Position numbers and translations under genes: made by a program. Shown one piece after another: positions 12,101-27,100 of a stretch of 48,488 nt of DNA (within the stretch, counting starts at the first letter, position 1; each line of letters starts with the position of its first letter). Origin of the DNA: Owenia fusiformis. Its lineage: Eukaryota; Annelida; Polychaeta; Sabellida; Oweniidae. Under the pieces are notes generated by a model. The model saw only the letters and a list, made by a program, of their open reading frames with translations, did no database searches and was not told the origin of the DNA. The stretch is from the NCBI GenBank assembly GCA_903813345.2, contig CAIIXF020000022.1, positions 1-48,488 on the forward strand, in the 5' to 3' direction.

Positions 12101-15100
12101 AAATGTCTGTTGTTCGCAGAGATACGTATACCAAGTGTATACCAGGTGTCGTCTAGATATACGGCAACGGTGGCCCGTAGGCGAACTTCAAACGGGTATA
12201 TCTCGATAACTAATGGTCGGATTTCAATTTGGTTCACTGTTTTTTTAACGCTCGGAAAACTGTCTTTCCGACCAGCTAGTTTTCCTCCGATTCTGACTTC
12301 TTAAGGAGGCTCGAGAGGCCAAAATAGCGGAAATGCAGATTTCGACCTAGATTTCGACCTTTGACCCAGATAAGGATTTGACCTAATTTCCCACCAACTA
12401 CGCCTAGCCCCCTAACAACGTGTATGAGTAGATTTATCCAAAAATCTCTCGTTGGTGAGAACGTGTGTGAGGAGGATTTTTGCTTTTTGCACATACGAAA
12501 GCAAAAATCATAATAGGATTTGCCCATACGCGTATAGAGGCTAATGGCTCTACGGACGCTCTGAGGGCCTATAATGGTCGATTAAAGGTCGGGGAATCTA
12601 GGGAGGTAGTTGGGGAGAATGCCTGGCTCGTGCTTCGCGGATCCGTCGAGGTCAAAAAATAGTCCTTCAAAAAATAGGCCTTCCAGACGTTTATATAGAG
12701 CTTTCGACGTAGATTCGAGCAGCGTACGTGTCGTTCTACATTCCGCAATCGTTAGTTTGACGAAGGGAATCGTTGTTTTAGAAATGCTCTAGTCATCGTT
12801 CGGGCCTATTTTCTTTCAAATGTCTGTTGTTCGCAGAGATACGTATACCAAGTGTATACCAGGTGTCGTCTAGATATACGGCAACGGTGGCCCGTAGGCG
12901 AACTTCAAACGGGTATATCTCGATAACTAATGGTCGGATTTCAATTTGGTTCACTGTTTTTTTAACGCTCGGAAAACTGTCTTTCCGACCAGCTAGTTTT
13001 CCTCCGATTCTGACTTCTTAAGGAGGCTCGAGAGGCCAAAATAGCGGAAATGCAGATTTCGACCTAGATTTCGACCTTTGACCCAGATAAGGATTTGACC
13101 TAATTTCCCACCAACTACGCCTAGCCCCCTAACAACGTGTATGAGTAGATTTATCCAAAAATCTCTCGTTGGTGAGAACGTGTGTGAGGAGGATTTTTGC
13201 TTTTTGCACATACGAAAGCAAAAATCATAATAGGATTTGCCCATACGCGTATAGAGGCTAATGGCTCTACGGACGCTCTGAGGGCCTATAATGGTCGATT
13301 AAAGGTCGGGGAATCTAGGGAGGTAGTTGGGGAGAATGCCTGGCTCGTGCTTCGCGGATCCGTCGAGGTCAAAAAATAGTCCTTCAAAAAATAGGCCTTC
13401 CAGACGTTTATATAGAGCTTTCGACGTAGATTCGAGCAGCGTACGTGTCGTTCTACATTCCGCAATCGTTAGTTTGACGAAGGGAATCGTTGTTTTAGAA
13501 ATGCTCTAGTCATCGTTCGGGCCTATTTTCTTTCAAATGTCTGTTGTTCGCAGAGATACGTATACCAAGTGTATACCAGGTGTCGTCTAGATATACGGCA
13601 ACGGTGGCCCGTAGGCGAACTTCAAACGGGTATATCTCGATAACTAATGGTCGGATTTCAATTTGGTTCACTGTTTTTTTAACGCTCGGAAAACTGTCTT
13701 TCCGACCAGCTAGTTTTCCTCCGATTCTGACTTCTTAAGGAGGCTCGAGAGGCCAAAATAGCGGAAATGCAGATTTCGACCTAGATTTCGACCTTTGACC
13801 CAGATAAGGATTTGACCTAATTTCCCACCAACTACGCCTAGCCCCCTAACAACGTGTATGAGTAGATTTATCCAAAAATCTCTCGTTGGTGAGAACGTGT
13901 GTGAGGAGGATTTTTGCTTTTTGCACATACGAAAGCAAAAATCATAATAGGATTTGCCCATACGCGTATAGAGGCTAATGGCTCTACGGACGCTCTGAGG
14001 GCCTATAATGGTCGATTAAAGGTCGGGGAATCTAGGGAGGTAGTTGGGGAGAATGCCTGGCTCGTGCTTCGCGGATCCGTCGAGGTCAAAAAATAGTCCT
14101 TCAAAAAATAGGCCTTCCAGACGTTTATATAGAGCTTTCGACGTAGATTCGAGCAGCGTACGTGTCGTTCTACATTCCGCAATCGTTAGTTTGACGAAGG
14201 GAATCGTTGTTTTAGAAATGCTCTAGTCATCGTTCGGGCCTATTTTCTTTCAAATGTCTGTTGTTCGCAGAGATACGTATACCAAGTGTATACCAGGTGT
14301 CGTCTAGATATACGGCAACGGTGGCCCGTAGGCGAACTTCAAACGGGTATATCTCGATAACTAATGGTCGGATTTCAATTTGGTTCACTGTTTTTTTAAC
14401 GCTCGGAAAACTGTCTTTCCGACCAGCTAGTTTTCCTCCGATTCTGACTTCTTAAGGAGGCTCGAGAGGCCAAAATAGCGGAAATGCAGATTTCGACCTA
14501 GATTTCGACCTTTGACCCAGATAAGGATTTGACCTAATTTCCCACCAACTACGCCTAGCCCCCTAACAACGTGTATGAGTAGATTTATCCAAAAATCTCT
14601 CGTTGGTGAGAACGTGTGTGAGGAGGATTTTTGCTTTTTGCACATACGAAAGCAAAAATCATAATAGGATTTGCCCATACGCGTATAGAGGCTAATGGCT
14701 CTACGGACGCTCTGAGGGCCTATAATGGTCGATTAAAGGTCGGGGAATCTAGGGAGGTAGTTGGGGAGAATGCCTGGCTCGTGCTTCGCGGATCCGTCGA
14801 GGTCAAAAAATAGTCCTTCAAAAAATAGGCCTTCCAGACGTTTATATAGAGCTTTCGACGTAGATTCGAGCAGCGTACGTGTCGTTCTACATTCCGCAAT
14901 CGTTAGTTTGACGAAGGGAATCGTTGTTTTAGAAATGCTCTAGTCATCGTTCGGGCCTATTTTCTTTCAAATGTCTGTTGTTCGCAGAGATACGTATACC
15001 AAGTGTATACCAGGTGTCGTCTAGATATACGGCAACGGTGGCCCGTAGGCGAACTTCAAACGGGTATATCTCGATAACTAATGGTCGGATTTCAATTTGG

Positions 15101-18100
15101 TTCACTGTTTTTTTAACGCTCGGAAAACTGTCTTTCCGACCAGCTAGTTTTCCTCCGATTCTGACTTCTTAAGGAGGCTCGAGAGGCCAAAATAGCGGAA
15201 ATGCAGATTTCGACCTAGATTTCGACCTTTGACCCAGATAAGGATTTGACCTAATTTCCCACCAACTACGCCTAGCCCCCTAACAACGTGTATGAGTAGA
15301 TTTATCCAAAAATCTCTCGTTGGTGAGAACGTGTGTGAGGAGGATTTTTGCTTTTTGCACATACGAAAGCAAAAATCATAATAGGATTTGCCCATACGCG
15401 TATAGAGGCTAATGGCTCTACGGACGCTCTGAGGGCCTATAATGGTCGATTAAAGGTCGGGGAATCTAGGGAGGTAGTTGGGGAGAATGCCTGGCTCGTG
15501 CTTCGCGGATCCGTCGAGGTCAAAAAATAGTCCTTCAAAAAATAGGCCTTCCAGACGTTTATATAGAGCTTTCGACGTAGATTCGAGCAGCGTACGTGTC
15601 GTTCTACATTCCGCAATCGTTAGTTTGACGAAGGGAATCGTTGTTTTAGAAATGCTCTAGTCATCGTTCGGGCCTATTTTCTTTCAAATGTCTGTTGTTC
15701 GCAGAGATACGTATACCAAGTGTATACCAGGTGTCGTCTAGATATACGGCAACGGTGGCCCGTAGGCGAACTTCAAACGGGTATATCTCGATAACTAATG
15801 GTCGGATTTCAATTTGGTTCACTGTTTTTTTAACGCTCGGAAAACTGTCTTTCCGACCAGCTAGTTTTCCTCCGATTCTGACTTCTTAAGGAGGCTCGAG
15901 AGGCCAAAATAGCGGAAATGCAGATTTCGACCTAGATTTCGACCTTTGACCCAGATAAGGATTTGACCTAATTTCCCACCAACTACGCCTAGCCCCCTAA
16001 CAACGTGTATGAGTAGATTTATCCAAAAATCTCTCGTTGGTGAGAACGTGTGTGAGGAGGATTTTTGCTTTTTGCACATACGAAAGCAAAAATCATAATA
16101 GGATTTGCCCATACGCGTATAGAGGCTAATGGCTCTACGGACGCTCTGAGGGCCTATAATGGTCGATTAAAGGTCGGGGAATCTAGGGAGGTAGTTGGGG
16201 AGAATGCCTGGCTCGTGCTTCGCGGATCCGTCGAGGTCAAAAAATAGTCCTTCAAAAAATAGGCCTTCCAGACGTTTATATAGAGCTTTCGACGTAGATT
16301 CGAGCAGCGTACGTGTCGTTCTACATTCCGCAATCGTTAGTTTGACGAAGGGAATCGTTGTTTTAGAAATGCTCTAGTCATCGTTCGGGCCTATTTTCTT
16401 TCAAATGTCTGTTGTTCGCAGAGATACGTATACCAAGTGTATACCAGGTGTCGTCTAGATATACGGCAACGGTGGCCCGTAGGCGAACTTCAAACGGGTA
16501 TATCTCGATAACTAATGGTCGGATTTCAATTTGGTTCACTGTTTTTTTAACGCTCGGAAAACTGTCTTTCCGACCAGCTAGTTTTCCTCCGATTCTGACT
16601 TCTTAAGGAGGCTCGAGAGGCCAAAATAGCGGAAATGCAGATTTCGACCTAGATTTCGACCTTTGACCCAGATAAGGATTTGACCTAATTTCCCACCAAC
16701 TACGCCTAGCCCCCTAACAACGTGTATGAGTAGATTTATCCAAAAATCTCTCGTTGGTGAGAACGTGTGTGAGGAGGATTTTTGCTTTTTGCACATACGA
16801 AAGCAAAAATCATAATAGGATTTGCCCATACGCGTATAGAGGCTAATGGCTCTACGGACGCTCTGAGGGCCTATAATGGTCGATTAAAGGTCGGGGAATC
16901 TAGGGAGGTAGTTGGGGAGAATGCCTGGCTCGTGCTTCGCGGATCCGTCGAGGTCAAAAAATAGTCCTTCAAAAAATAGGCCTTCCAGACGTTTATATAG
17001 AGCTTTCGACGTAGATTCGAGCAGCGTACGTGTCGTTCTACATTCCGCAATCGTTAGTTTGACGAAGGGAATCGTTGTTTTAGAAATGCTCTAGTCATCG
17101 TTCGGGCCTATTTTCTTTCAAATGTCTGTTGTTCGCAGAGATACGTATACCAAGTGTATACCAGGTGTCGTCTAGATATACGGCAACGGTGGCCCGTAGG
17201 CGAACTTCAAACGGGTATATCTCGATAACTAATGGTCGGATTTCAATTTGGTTCACTGTTTTTTTAACGCTCGGAAAACTGTCTTTCCGACCAGCTAGTT
17301 TTCCTCCGATTCTGACTTCTTAAGGAGGCTCGAGAGGCCAAAATAGCGGAAATGCAGATTTCGACCTAGATTTCGACCTTTGACCCAGATAAGGATTTGA
17401 CCTAATTTCCCACCAACTACGCCTAGCCCCCTAACAACGTGTATGAGTAGATTTATCCAAAAATCTCTCGTTGGTGAGAACGTGTGTGAGGAGGATTTTT
17501 GCTTTTTGCACATACGAAAGCAAAAATCATAATAGGATTTGCCCATACGCGTATAGAGGCTAATGGCTCTACGGACGCTCTGAGGGCCTATAATGGTCGA
17601 TTAAAGGTCGGGGAATCTAGGGAGGTAGTTGGGGAGAATGCCTGGCTCGTGCTTCGCGGATCCGTCGAGGTCAAAAAATAGTCCTTCAAAAAATAGGCCT
17701 TCCAGACGTTTATATAGAGCTTTCGACGTAGATTCGAGCAGCGTACGTGTCGTTCTACATTCCGCAATCGTTAGTTTGACGAAGGGAATCGTTGTTTTAG
17801 AAATGCTCTAGTCATCGTTCGGGCCTATTTTCTTTCAAATGTCTGTTGTTCGCAGAGATACGTATACCAAGTGTATACCAGGTGTCGTCTAGATATACGG
17901 CAACGGTGGCCCGTAGGCGAACTTCAAACGGGTATATCTCGATAACTAATGGTCGGATTTCAATTTGGTTCACTGTTTTTTTAACGCTCGGAAAACTGTC
18001 TTTCCGACCAGCTAGTTTTCCTCCGATTCTGACTTCTTAAGGAGGCTCGAGAGGCCAAAATAGCGGAAATGCAGATTTCGACCTAGATTTCGACCTTTGA

Positions 18101-21100
18101 CCCAGATAAGGATTTGACCTAATTTCCCACCAACTACGCCTAGCCCCCTAACAACGTGTATGAGTAGATTTATCCAAAAATCTCTCGTTGGTGAGAACGT
18201 GTGTGAGGAGGATTTTTGCTTTTTGCACATACGAAAGCAAAAATCATAATAGGATTTGCCCATACGCGTATAGAGGCTAATGGCTCTACGGACGCTCTGA
18301 GGGCCTATAATGGTCGATTAAAGGTCGGGGAATCTAGGGAGGTAGTTGGGGAGAATGCCTGGCTCGTGCTTCGCGGATCCGTCGAGGTCAAAAAATAGTC
18401 CTTCAAAAAATAGGCCTTCCAGACGTTTATATAGAGCTTTCGACGTAGATTCGAGCAGCGTACGTGTCGTTCTACATTCCGCAATCGTTAGTTTGACGAA
18501 GGGAATCGTTGTTTTAGAAATGCTCTAGTCATCGTTCGGGCCTATTTTCTTTCAAATGTCTGTTGTTCGCAGAGATACGTATACCAAGTGTATACCAGGT
18601 GTCGTCTAGATATACGGCAACGGTGGCCCGTAGGCGAACTTCAAACGGGTATATCTCGATAACTAATGGTCGGATTTCAATTTGGTTCACTGTTTTTTTA
18701 ACGCTCGGAAAACTGTCTTTCCGACCAGCTAGTTTTCCTCCGATTCTGACTTCTTAAGGAGGCTCGAGAGGCCAAAATAGCGGAAATGCAGATTTCGACC
18801 TAGATTTCGACCTTTGACCCAGATAAGGATTTGACCTAATTTCCCACCAACTACGCCTAGCCCCCTAACAACGTGTATGAGTAGATTTATCCAAAAATCT
18901 CTCGTTGGTGAGAACGTGTGTGAGGAGGATTTTTGCTTTTTGCACATACGAAAGCAAAAATCATAATAGGATTTGCCCATACGCGTATAGAGGCTAATGG
19001 CTCTACGGACGCTCTGAGGGCCTATAATGGTCGATTAAAGGTCGGGGAATCTAGGGAGGTAGTTGGGGAGAATGCCTGGCTCGTGCTTCGCGGATCCGTC
19101 GAGGTCAAAAAATAGTCCTTCAAAAAATAGGCCTTCCAGACGTTTATATAGAGCTTTCGACGTAGATTCGAGCAGCGTACGTGTCGTTCTACATTCCGCA
19201 ATCGTTAGTTTGACGAAGGGAATCGTTGTTTTAGAAATGCTCTAGTCATCGTTCGGGCCTATTTTCTTTCAAATGTCTGTTGTTCGCAGAGATACGTATA
19301 CCAAGTGTATACCAGGTGTCGTCTAGATATACGGCAACGGTGGCCCGTAGGCGAACTTCAAACGGGTATATCTCGATAACTAATGGTCGGATTTCAATTT
19401 GGTTCACTGTTTTTTTAACGCTCGGAAAACTGTCTTTCCGACCAGCTAGTTTTCCTCCGATTCTGACTTCTTAAGGAGGCTCGAGAGGCCAAAATAGCGG
19501 AAATGCAGATTTCGACCTAGATTTCGACCTTTGACCCAGATAAGGATTTGACCTAATTTCCCACCAACTACGCCTAGCCCCCTAACAACGTGTATGAGTA
19601 GATTTATCCAAAAATCTCTCGTTGGTGAGAACGTGTGTGAGGAGGATTTTTGCTTTTTGCACATACGAAAGCAAAAATCATAATAGGATTTGCCCATACG
19701 CGTATAGAGGCTAATGGCTCTACGGACGCTCTGAGGGCCTATAATGGTCGATTAAAGGTCGGGGAATCTAGGGAGGTAGTTGGGGAGAATGCCTGGCTCG
19801 TGCTTCGCGGATCCGTCGAGGTCAAAAAATAGTCCTTCAAAAAATAGGCCTTCCAGACGTTTATATAGAGCTTTCGACGTAGATTCGAGCAGCGTACGTG
19901 TCGTTCTACATTCCGCAATCGTTAGTTTGACGAAGGGAATCGTTGTTTTAGAAATGCTCTAGTCATCGTTCGGGCCTATTTTCTTTCAAATGTCTGTTGT
20001 TCGCAGAGATACGTATACCAAGTGTATACCAGGTGTCGTCTAGATATACGGCAACGGTGGCCCGTAGGCGAACTTCAAACGGGTATATCTCGATAACTAA
20101 TGGTCGGATTTCAATTTGGTTCACTGTTTTTTTAACGCTCGGAAAACTGTCTTTCCGACCAGCTAGTTTTCCTCCGATTCTGACTTCTTAAGGAGGCTCG
20201 AGAGGCCAAAATAGCGGAAATGCAGATTTCGACCTAGATTTCGACCTTTGACCCAGATAAGGATTTGACCTAATTTCCCACCAACTACGCCTAGCCCCCT
20301 AACAACGTGTATGAGTAGATTTATCCAAAAATCTCTCGTTGGTGAGAACGTGTGTGAGGAGGATTTTTGCTTTTTGCACATACGAAAGCAAAAATCATAA
20401 TAGGATTTGCCCATACGCGTATAGAGGCTAATGGCTCTACGGACGCTCTGAGGGCCTATAATGGTCGATTAAAGGTCGGGGAATCTAGGGAGGTAGTTGG
20501 GGAGAATGCCTGGCTCGTGCTTCGCGGATCCGTCGAGGTCAAAAAATAGTCCTTCAAAAAATAGGCCTTCCAGACGTTTATATAGAGCTTTCGACGTAGA
20601 TTCGAGCAGCGTACGTGTCGTTCTACATTCCGCAATCGTTAGTTTGACGAAGGGAATCGTTGTTTTAGAAATGCTCTAGTCATCGTTCGGGCCTATTTTC
20701 TTTCAAATGTCTGTTGTTCGCAGAGATACGTATACCAAGTGTATACCAGGTGTCGTCTAGATATACGGCAACGGTGGCCCGTAGGCGAACTTCAAACGGG
20801 TATATCTCGATAACTAATGGTCGGATTTCAATTTGGTTCACTGTTTTTTTAACGCTCGGAAAACTGTCTTTCCGACCAGCTAGTTTTCCTCCGATTCTGA
20901 CTTCTTAAGGAGGCTCGAGAGGCCAAAATAGCGGAAATGCAGATTTCGACCTAGATTTCGACCTTTGACCCAGATAAGGATTTGACCTAATTTCCCACCA
21001 ACTACGCCTAGCCCCCTAACAACGTGTATGAGTAGATTTATCCAAAAATCTCTCGTTGGTGAGAACGTGTGTGAGGAGGATTTTTGCTTTTTGCACATAC

Positions 21101-24100
21101 GAAAGCAAAAATCATAATAGGATTTGCCCATACGCGTATAGAGGCTAATGGCTCTACGGACGCTCTGAGGGCCTATAATGGTCGATTAAAGGTCGGGGAA
21201 TCTAGGGAGGTAGTTGGGGAGAATGCCTGGCTCGTGCTTCGCGGATCCGTCGAGGTCAAAAAATAGTCCTTCAAAAAATAGGCCTTCCAGACGTTTATAT
21301 AGAGCTTTCGACGTAGATTCGAGCAGCGTACGTGTCGTTCTACATTCCGCAATCGTTAGTTTGACGAAGGGAATCGTTGTTTTAGAAATGCTCTAGTCAT
21401 CGTTCGGGCCTATTTTCTTTCAAATGTCTGTTGTTCGCAGAGATACGTATACCAAGTGTATACCAGGTGTCGTCTAGATATACGGCAACGGTGGCCCGTA
21501 GGCGAACTTCAAACGGGTATATCTCGATAACTAATGGTCGGATTTCAATTTGGTTCACTGTTTTTTTAACGCTCGGAAAACTGTCTTTCCGACCAGCTAG
21601 TTTTCCTCCGATTCTGACTTCTTAAGGAGGCTCGAGAGGCCAAAATAGCGGAAATGCAGATTTCGACCTAGATTTCGACCTTTGACCCAGATAAGGATTT
21701 GACCTAATTTCCCACCAACTACGCCTAGCCCCCTAACAACGTGTATGAGTAGATTTATCCAAAAATCTCTCGTTGGTGAGAACGTGTGTGAGGAGGATTT
21801 TTGCTTTTTGCACATACGAAAGCAAAAATCATAATAGGATTTGCCCATACGCGTATAGAGGCTAATGGCTCTACGGACGCTCTGAGGGCCTATAATGGTC
21901 GATTAAAGGTCGGGGAATCTAGGGAGGTAGTTGGGGAGAATGCCTGGCTCGTGCTTCGCGGATCCGTCGAGGTCAAAAAATAGTCCTTCAAAAAATAGGC
22001 CTTCCAGACGTTTATATAGAGCTTTCGACGTAGATTCGAGCAGCGTACGTGTCGTTCTACATTCCGCAATCGTTAGTTTGACGAAGGGAATCGTTGTTTT
22101 AGAAATGCTCTAGTCATCGTTCGGGCCTATTTTCTTTCAAATGTCTGTTGTTCGCAGAGATACGTATACCAAGTGTATACCAGGTGTCGTCTAGATATAC
22201 GGCAACGGTGGCCCGTAGGCGAACTTCAAACGGGTATATCTCGATAACTAATGGTCGGATTTCAATTTGGTTCACTGTTTTTTTAACGCTCGGAAAACTG
22301 TCTTTCCGACCAGCTAGTTTTCCTCCGATTCTGACTTCTTAAGGAGGCTCGAGAGGCCAAAATAGCGGAAATGCAGATTTCGACCTAGATTTCGACCTTT
22401 GACCCAGATAAGGATTTGACCTAATTTCCCACCAACTACGCCTAGCCCCCTAACAACGTGTATGAGTAGATTTATCCAAAAATCTCTCGTTGGTGAGAAC
22501 GTGTGTGAGGAGGATTTTTGCTTTTTGCACATACGAAAGCAAAAATCATAATAGGATTTGCCCATACGCGTATAGAGGCTAATGGCTCTACGGACGCTCT
22601 GAGGGCCTATAATGGTCGATTAAAGGTCGGGGAATCTAGGGAGGTAGTTGGGGAGAATGCCTGGCTCGTGCTTCGCGGATCCGTCGAGGTCAAAAAATAG
22701 TCCTTCAAAAAATAGGCCTTCCAGACGTTTATATAGAGCTTTCGACGTAGATTCGAGCAGCGTACGTGTCGTTCTACATTCCGCAATCGTTAGTTTGACG
22801 AAGGGAATCGTTGTTTTAGAAATGCTCTAGTCATCGTTCGGGCCTATTTTCTTTCAAATGTCTGTTGTTCGCAGAGATACGTATACCAAGTGTATACCAG
22901 GTGTCGTCTAGATATACGGCAACGGTGGCCCGTAGGCGAACTTCAAACGGGTATATCTCGATAACTAATGGTCGGATTTCAATTTGGTTCACTGTTTTTT
23001 TAACGCTCGGAAAACTGTCTTTCCGACCAGCTAGTTTTCCTCCGATTCTGACTTCTTAAGGAGGCTCGAGAGGCCAAAATAGCGGAAATGCAGATTTCGA
23101 CCTAGATTTCGACCTTTGACCCAGATAAGGATTTGACCTAATTTCCCACCAACTACGCCTAGCCCCCTAACAACGTGTATGAGTAGATTTATCCAAAAAT
23201 CTCTCGTTGGTGAGAACGTGTGTGAGGAGGATTTTTGCTTTTTGCACATACGAAAGCAAAAATCATAATAGGATTTGCCCATACGCGTATAGAGGCTAAT
23301 GGCTCTACGGACGCTCTGAGGGCCTATAATGGTCGATTAAAGGTCGGGGAATCTAGGGAGGTAGTTGGGGAGAATGCCTGGCTCGTGCTTCGCGGATCCG
23401 TCGAGGTCAAAAAATAGTCCTTCAAAAAATAGGCCTTCCAGACGTTTATATAGAGCTTTCGACGTAGATTCGAGCAGCGTACGTGTCGTTCTACATTCCG
23501 CAATCGTTAGTTTGACGAAGGGAATCGTTGTTTTAGAAATGCTCTAGTCATCGTTCGGGCCTATTTTCTTTCAAATGTCTGTTGTTCGCAGAGATACGTA
23601 TACCAAGTGTATACCAGGTGTCGTCTAGATATACGGCAACGGTGGCCCGTAGGCGAACTTCAAACGGGTATATCTCGATAACTAATGGTCGGATTTCAAT
23701 TTGGTTCACTGTTTTTTTAACGCTCGGAAAACTGTCTTTCCGACCAGCTAGTTTTCCTCCGATTCTGACTTCTTAAGGAGGCTCGAGAGGCCAAAATAGC
23801 GGAAATGCAGATTTCGACCTAGATTTCGACCTTTGACCCAGATAAGGATTTGACCTAATTTCCCACCAACTACGCCTAGCCCCCTAACAACGTGTATGAG
23901 TAGATTTATCCAAAAATCTCTCGTTGGTGAGAACGTGTGTGAGGAGGATTTTTGCTTTTTGCACATACGAAAGCAAAAATCATAATAGGATTTGCCCATA
24001 CGCGTATAGAGGCTAATGGCTCTACGGACGCTCTGAGGGCCTATAATGGTCGATTAAAGGTCGGGGAATCTAGGGAGGTAGTTGGGGAGAATGCCTGGCT

Positions 24101-27100
24101 CGTGCTTCGCGGATCCGTCGAGGTCAAAAAATAGTCCTTCAAAAAATAGGCCTTCCAGACGTTTATATAGAGCTTTCGACGTAGATTCGAGCAGCGTACG
24201 TGTCGTTCTACATTCCGCAATCGTTAGTTTGACGAAGGGAATCGTTGTTTTAGAAATGCTCTAGTCATCGTTCGGGCCTATTTTCTTTCAAATGTCTGTT
24301 GTTCGCAGAGATACGTATACCAAGTGTATACCAGGTGTCGTCTAGATATACGGCAACGGTGGCCCGTAGGCGAACTTCAAACGGGTATATCTCGATAACT
24401 AATGGTCGGATTTCAATTTGGTTCACTGTTTTTTTAACGCTCGGAAAACTGTCTTTCCGACCAGCTAGTTTTCCTCCGATTCTGACTTCTTAAGGAGGCT
24501 CGAGAGGCCAAAATAGCGGAAATGCAGATTTCGACCTAGATTTCGACCTTTGACCCAGATAAGGATTTGACCTAATTTCCCACCAACTACGCCTAGCCCC
24601 CTAACAACGTGTATGAGTAGATTTATCCAAAAATCTCTCGTTGGTGAGAACGTGTGTGAGGAGGATTTTTGCTTTTTGCACATACGAAAGCAAAAATCAT
24701 AATAGGATTTGCCCATACGCGTATAGAGGCTAATGGCTCTACGGACGCTCTGAGGGCCTATAATGGTCGATTAAAGGTCGGGGAATCTAGGGAGGTAGTT
24801 GGGGAGAATGCCTGGCTCGTGCTTCGCGGATCCGTCGAGGTCAAAAAATAGTCCTTCAAAAAATAGGCCTTCCAGACGTTTATATAGAGCTTTCGACGTA
24901 GATTCGAGCAGCGTACGTGTCGTTCTACATTCCGCAATCGTTAGTTTGACGAAGGGAATCGTTGTTTTAGAAATGCTCTAGTCATCGTTCGGGCCTATTT
25001 TCTTTCAAATGTCTGTTGTTCGCAGAGATACGTATACCAAGTGTATACCAGGTGTCGTCTAGATATACGGCAACGGTGGCCCGTAGGCGAACTTCAAACG
25101 GGTATATCTCGATAACTAATGGTCGGATTTCAATTTGGTTCACTGTTTTTTTAACGCTCGGAAAACTGTCTTTCCGACCAGCTAGTTTTCCTCCGATTCT
25201 GACTTCTTAAGGAGGCTCGAGAGGCCAAAATAGCGGAAATGCAGATTTCGACCTAGATTTCGACCTTTGACCCAGATAAGGATTTGACCTAATTTCCCAC
25301 CAACTACGCCTAGCCCCCTAACAACGTGTATGAGTAGATTTATCCAAAAATCTCTCGTTGGTGAGAACGTGTGTGAGGAGGATTTTTGCTTTTTGCACAT
25401 ACGAAAGCAAAAATCATAATAGGATTTGCCCATACGCGTATAGAGGCTAATGGCTCTACGGACGCTCTGAGGGCCTATAATGGTCGATTAAAGGTCGGGG
25501 AATCTAGGGAGGTAGTTGGGGAGAATGCCTGGCTCGTGCTTCGCGGATCCGTCGAGGTCAAAAAATAGTCCTTCAAAAAATAGGCCTTCCAGACGTTTAT
25601 ATAGAGCTTTCGACGTAGATTCGAGCAGCGTACGTGTCGTTCTACATTCCGCAATCGTTAGTTTGACGAAGGGAATCGTTGTTTTAGAAATGCTCTAGTC
25701 ATCGTTCGGGCCTATTTTCTTTCAAATGTCTGTTGTTCGCAGAGATACGTATACCAAGTGTATACCAGGTGTCGTCTAGATATACGGCAACGGTGGCCCG
25801 TAGGCGAACTTCAAACGGGTATATCTCGATAACTAATGGTCGGATTTCAATTTGGTTCACTGTTTTTTTAACGCTCGGAAAACTGTCTTTCCGACCAGCT
25901 AGTTTTCCTCCGATTCTGACTTCTTAAGGAGGCTCGAGAGGCCAAAATAGCGGAAATGCAGATTTCGACCTAGATTTCGACCTTTGACCCAGATAAGGAT
26001 TTGACCTAATTTCCCACCAACTACGCCTAGCCCCCTAACAACGTGTATGAGTAGATTTATCCAAAAATCTCTCGTTGGTGAGAACGTGTGTGAGGAGGAT
26101 TTTTGCTTTTTGCACATACGAAAGCAAAAATCATAATAGGATTTGCCCATACGCGTATAGAGGCTAATGGCTCTACGGACGCTCTGAGGGCCTATAATGG
26201 TCGATTAAAGGTCGGGGAATCTAGGGAGGTAGTTGGGGAGAATGCCTGGCTCGTGCTTCGCGGATCCGTCGAGGTCAAAAAATAGTCCTTCAAAAAATAG
26301 GCCTTCCAGACGTTTATATAGAGCTTTCGACGTAGATTCGAGCAGCGTACGTGTCGTTCTACATTCCGCAATCGTTAGTTTGACGAAGGGAATCGTTGTT
26401 TTAGAAATGCTCTAGTCATCGTTCGGGCCTATTTTCTTTCAAATGTCTGTTGTTCGCAGAGATACGTATACCAAGTGTATACCAGGTGTCGTCTAGATAT
26501 ACGGCAACGGTGGCCCGTAGGCGAACTTCAAACGGGTATATCTCGATAACTAATGGTCGGATTTCAATTTGGTTCACTGTTTTTTTAACGCTCGGAAAAC
26601 TGTCTTTCCGACCAGCTAGTTTTCCTCCGATTCTGACTTCTTAAGGAGGCTCGAGAGGCCAAAATAGCGGAAATGCAGATTTCGACCTAGATTTCGACCT
26701 TTGACCCAGATAAGGATTTGACCTAATTTCCCACCAACTACGCCTAGCCCCCTAACAACGTGTATGAGTAGATTTATCCAAAAATCTCTCGTTGGTGAGA
26801 ACGTGTGTGAGGAGGATTTTTGCTTTTTGCACATACGAAAGCAAAAATCATAATAGGATTTGCCCATACGCGTATAGAGGCTAATGGCTCTACGGACGCT
26901 CTGAGGGCCTATAATGGTCGATTAAAGGTCGGGGAATCTAGGGAGGTAGTTGGGGAGAATGCCTGGCTCGTGCTTCGCGGATCCGTCGAGGTCAAAAAAT
27001 AGTCCTTCAAAAAATAGGCCTTCCAGACGTTTATATAGAGCTTTCGACGTAGATTCGAGCAGCGTACGTGTCGTTCTACATTCCGCAATCGTTAGTTTGA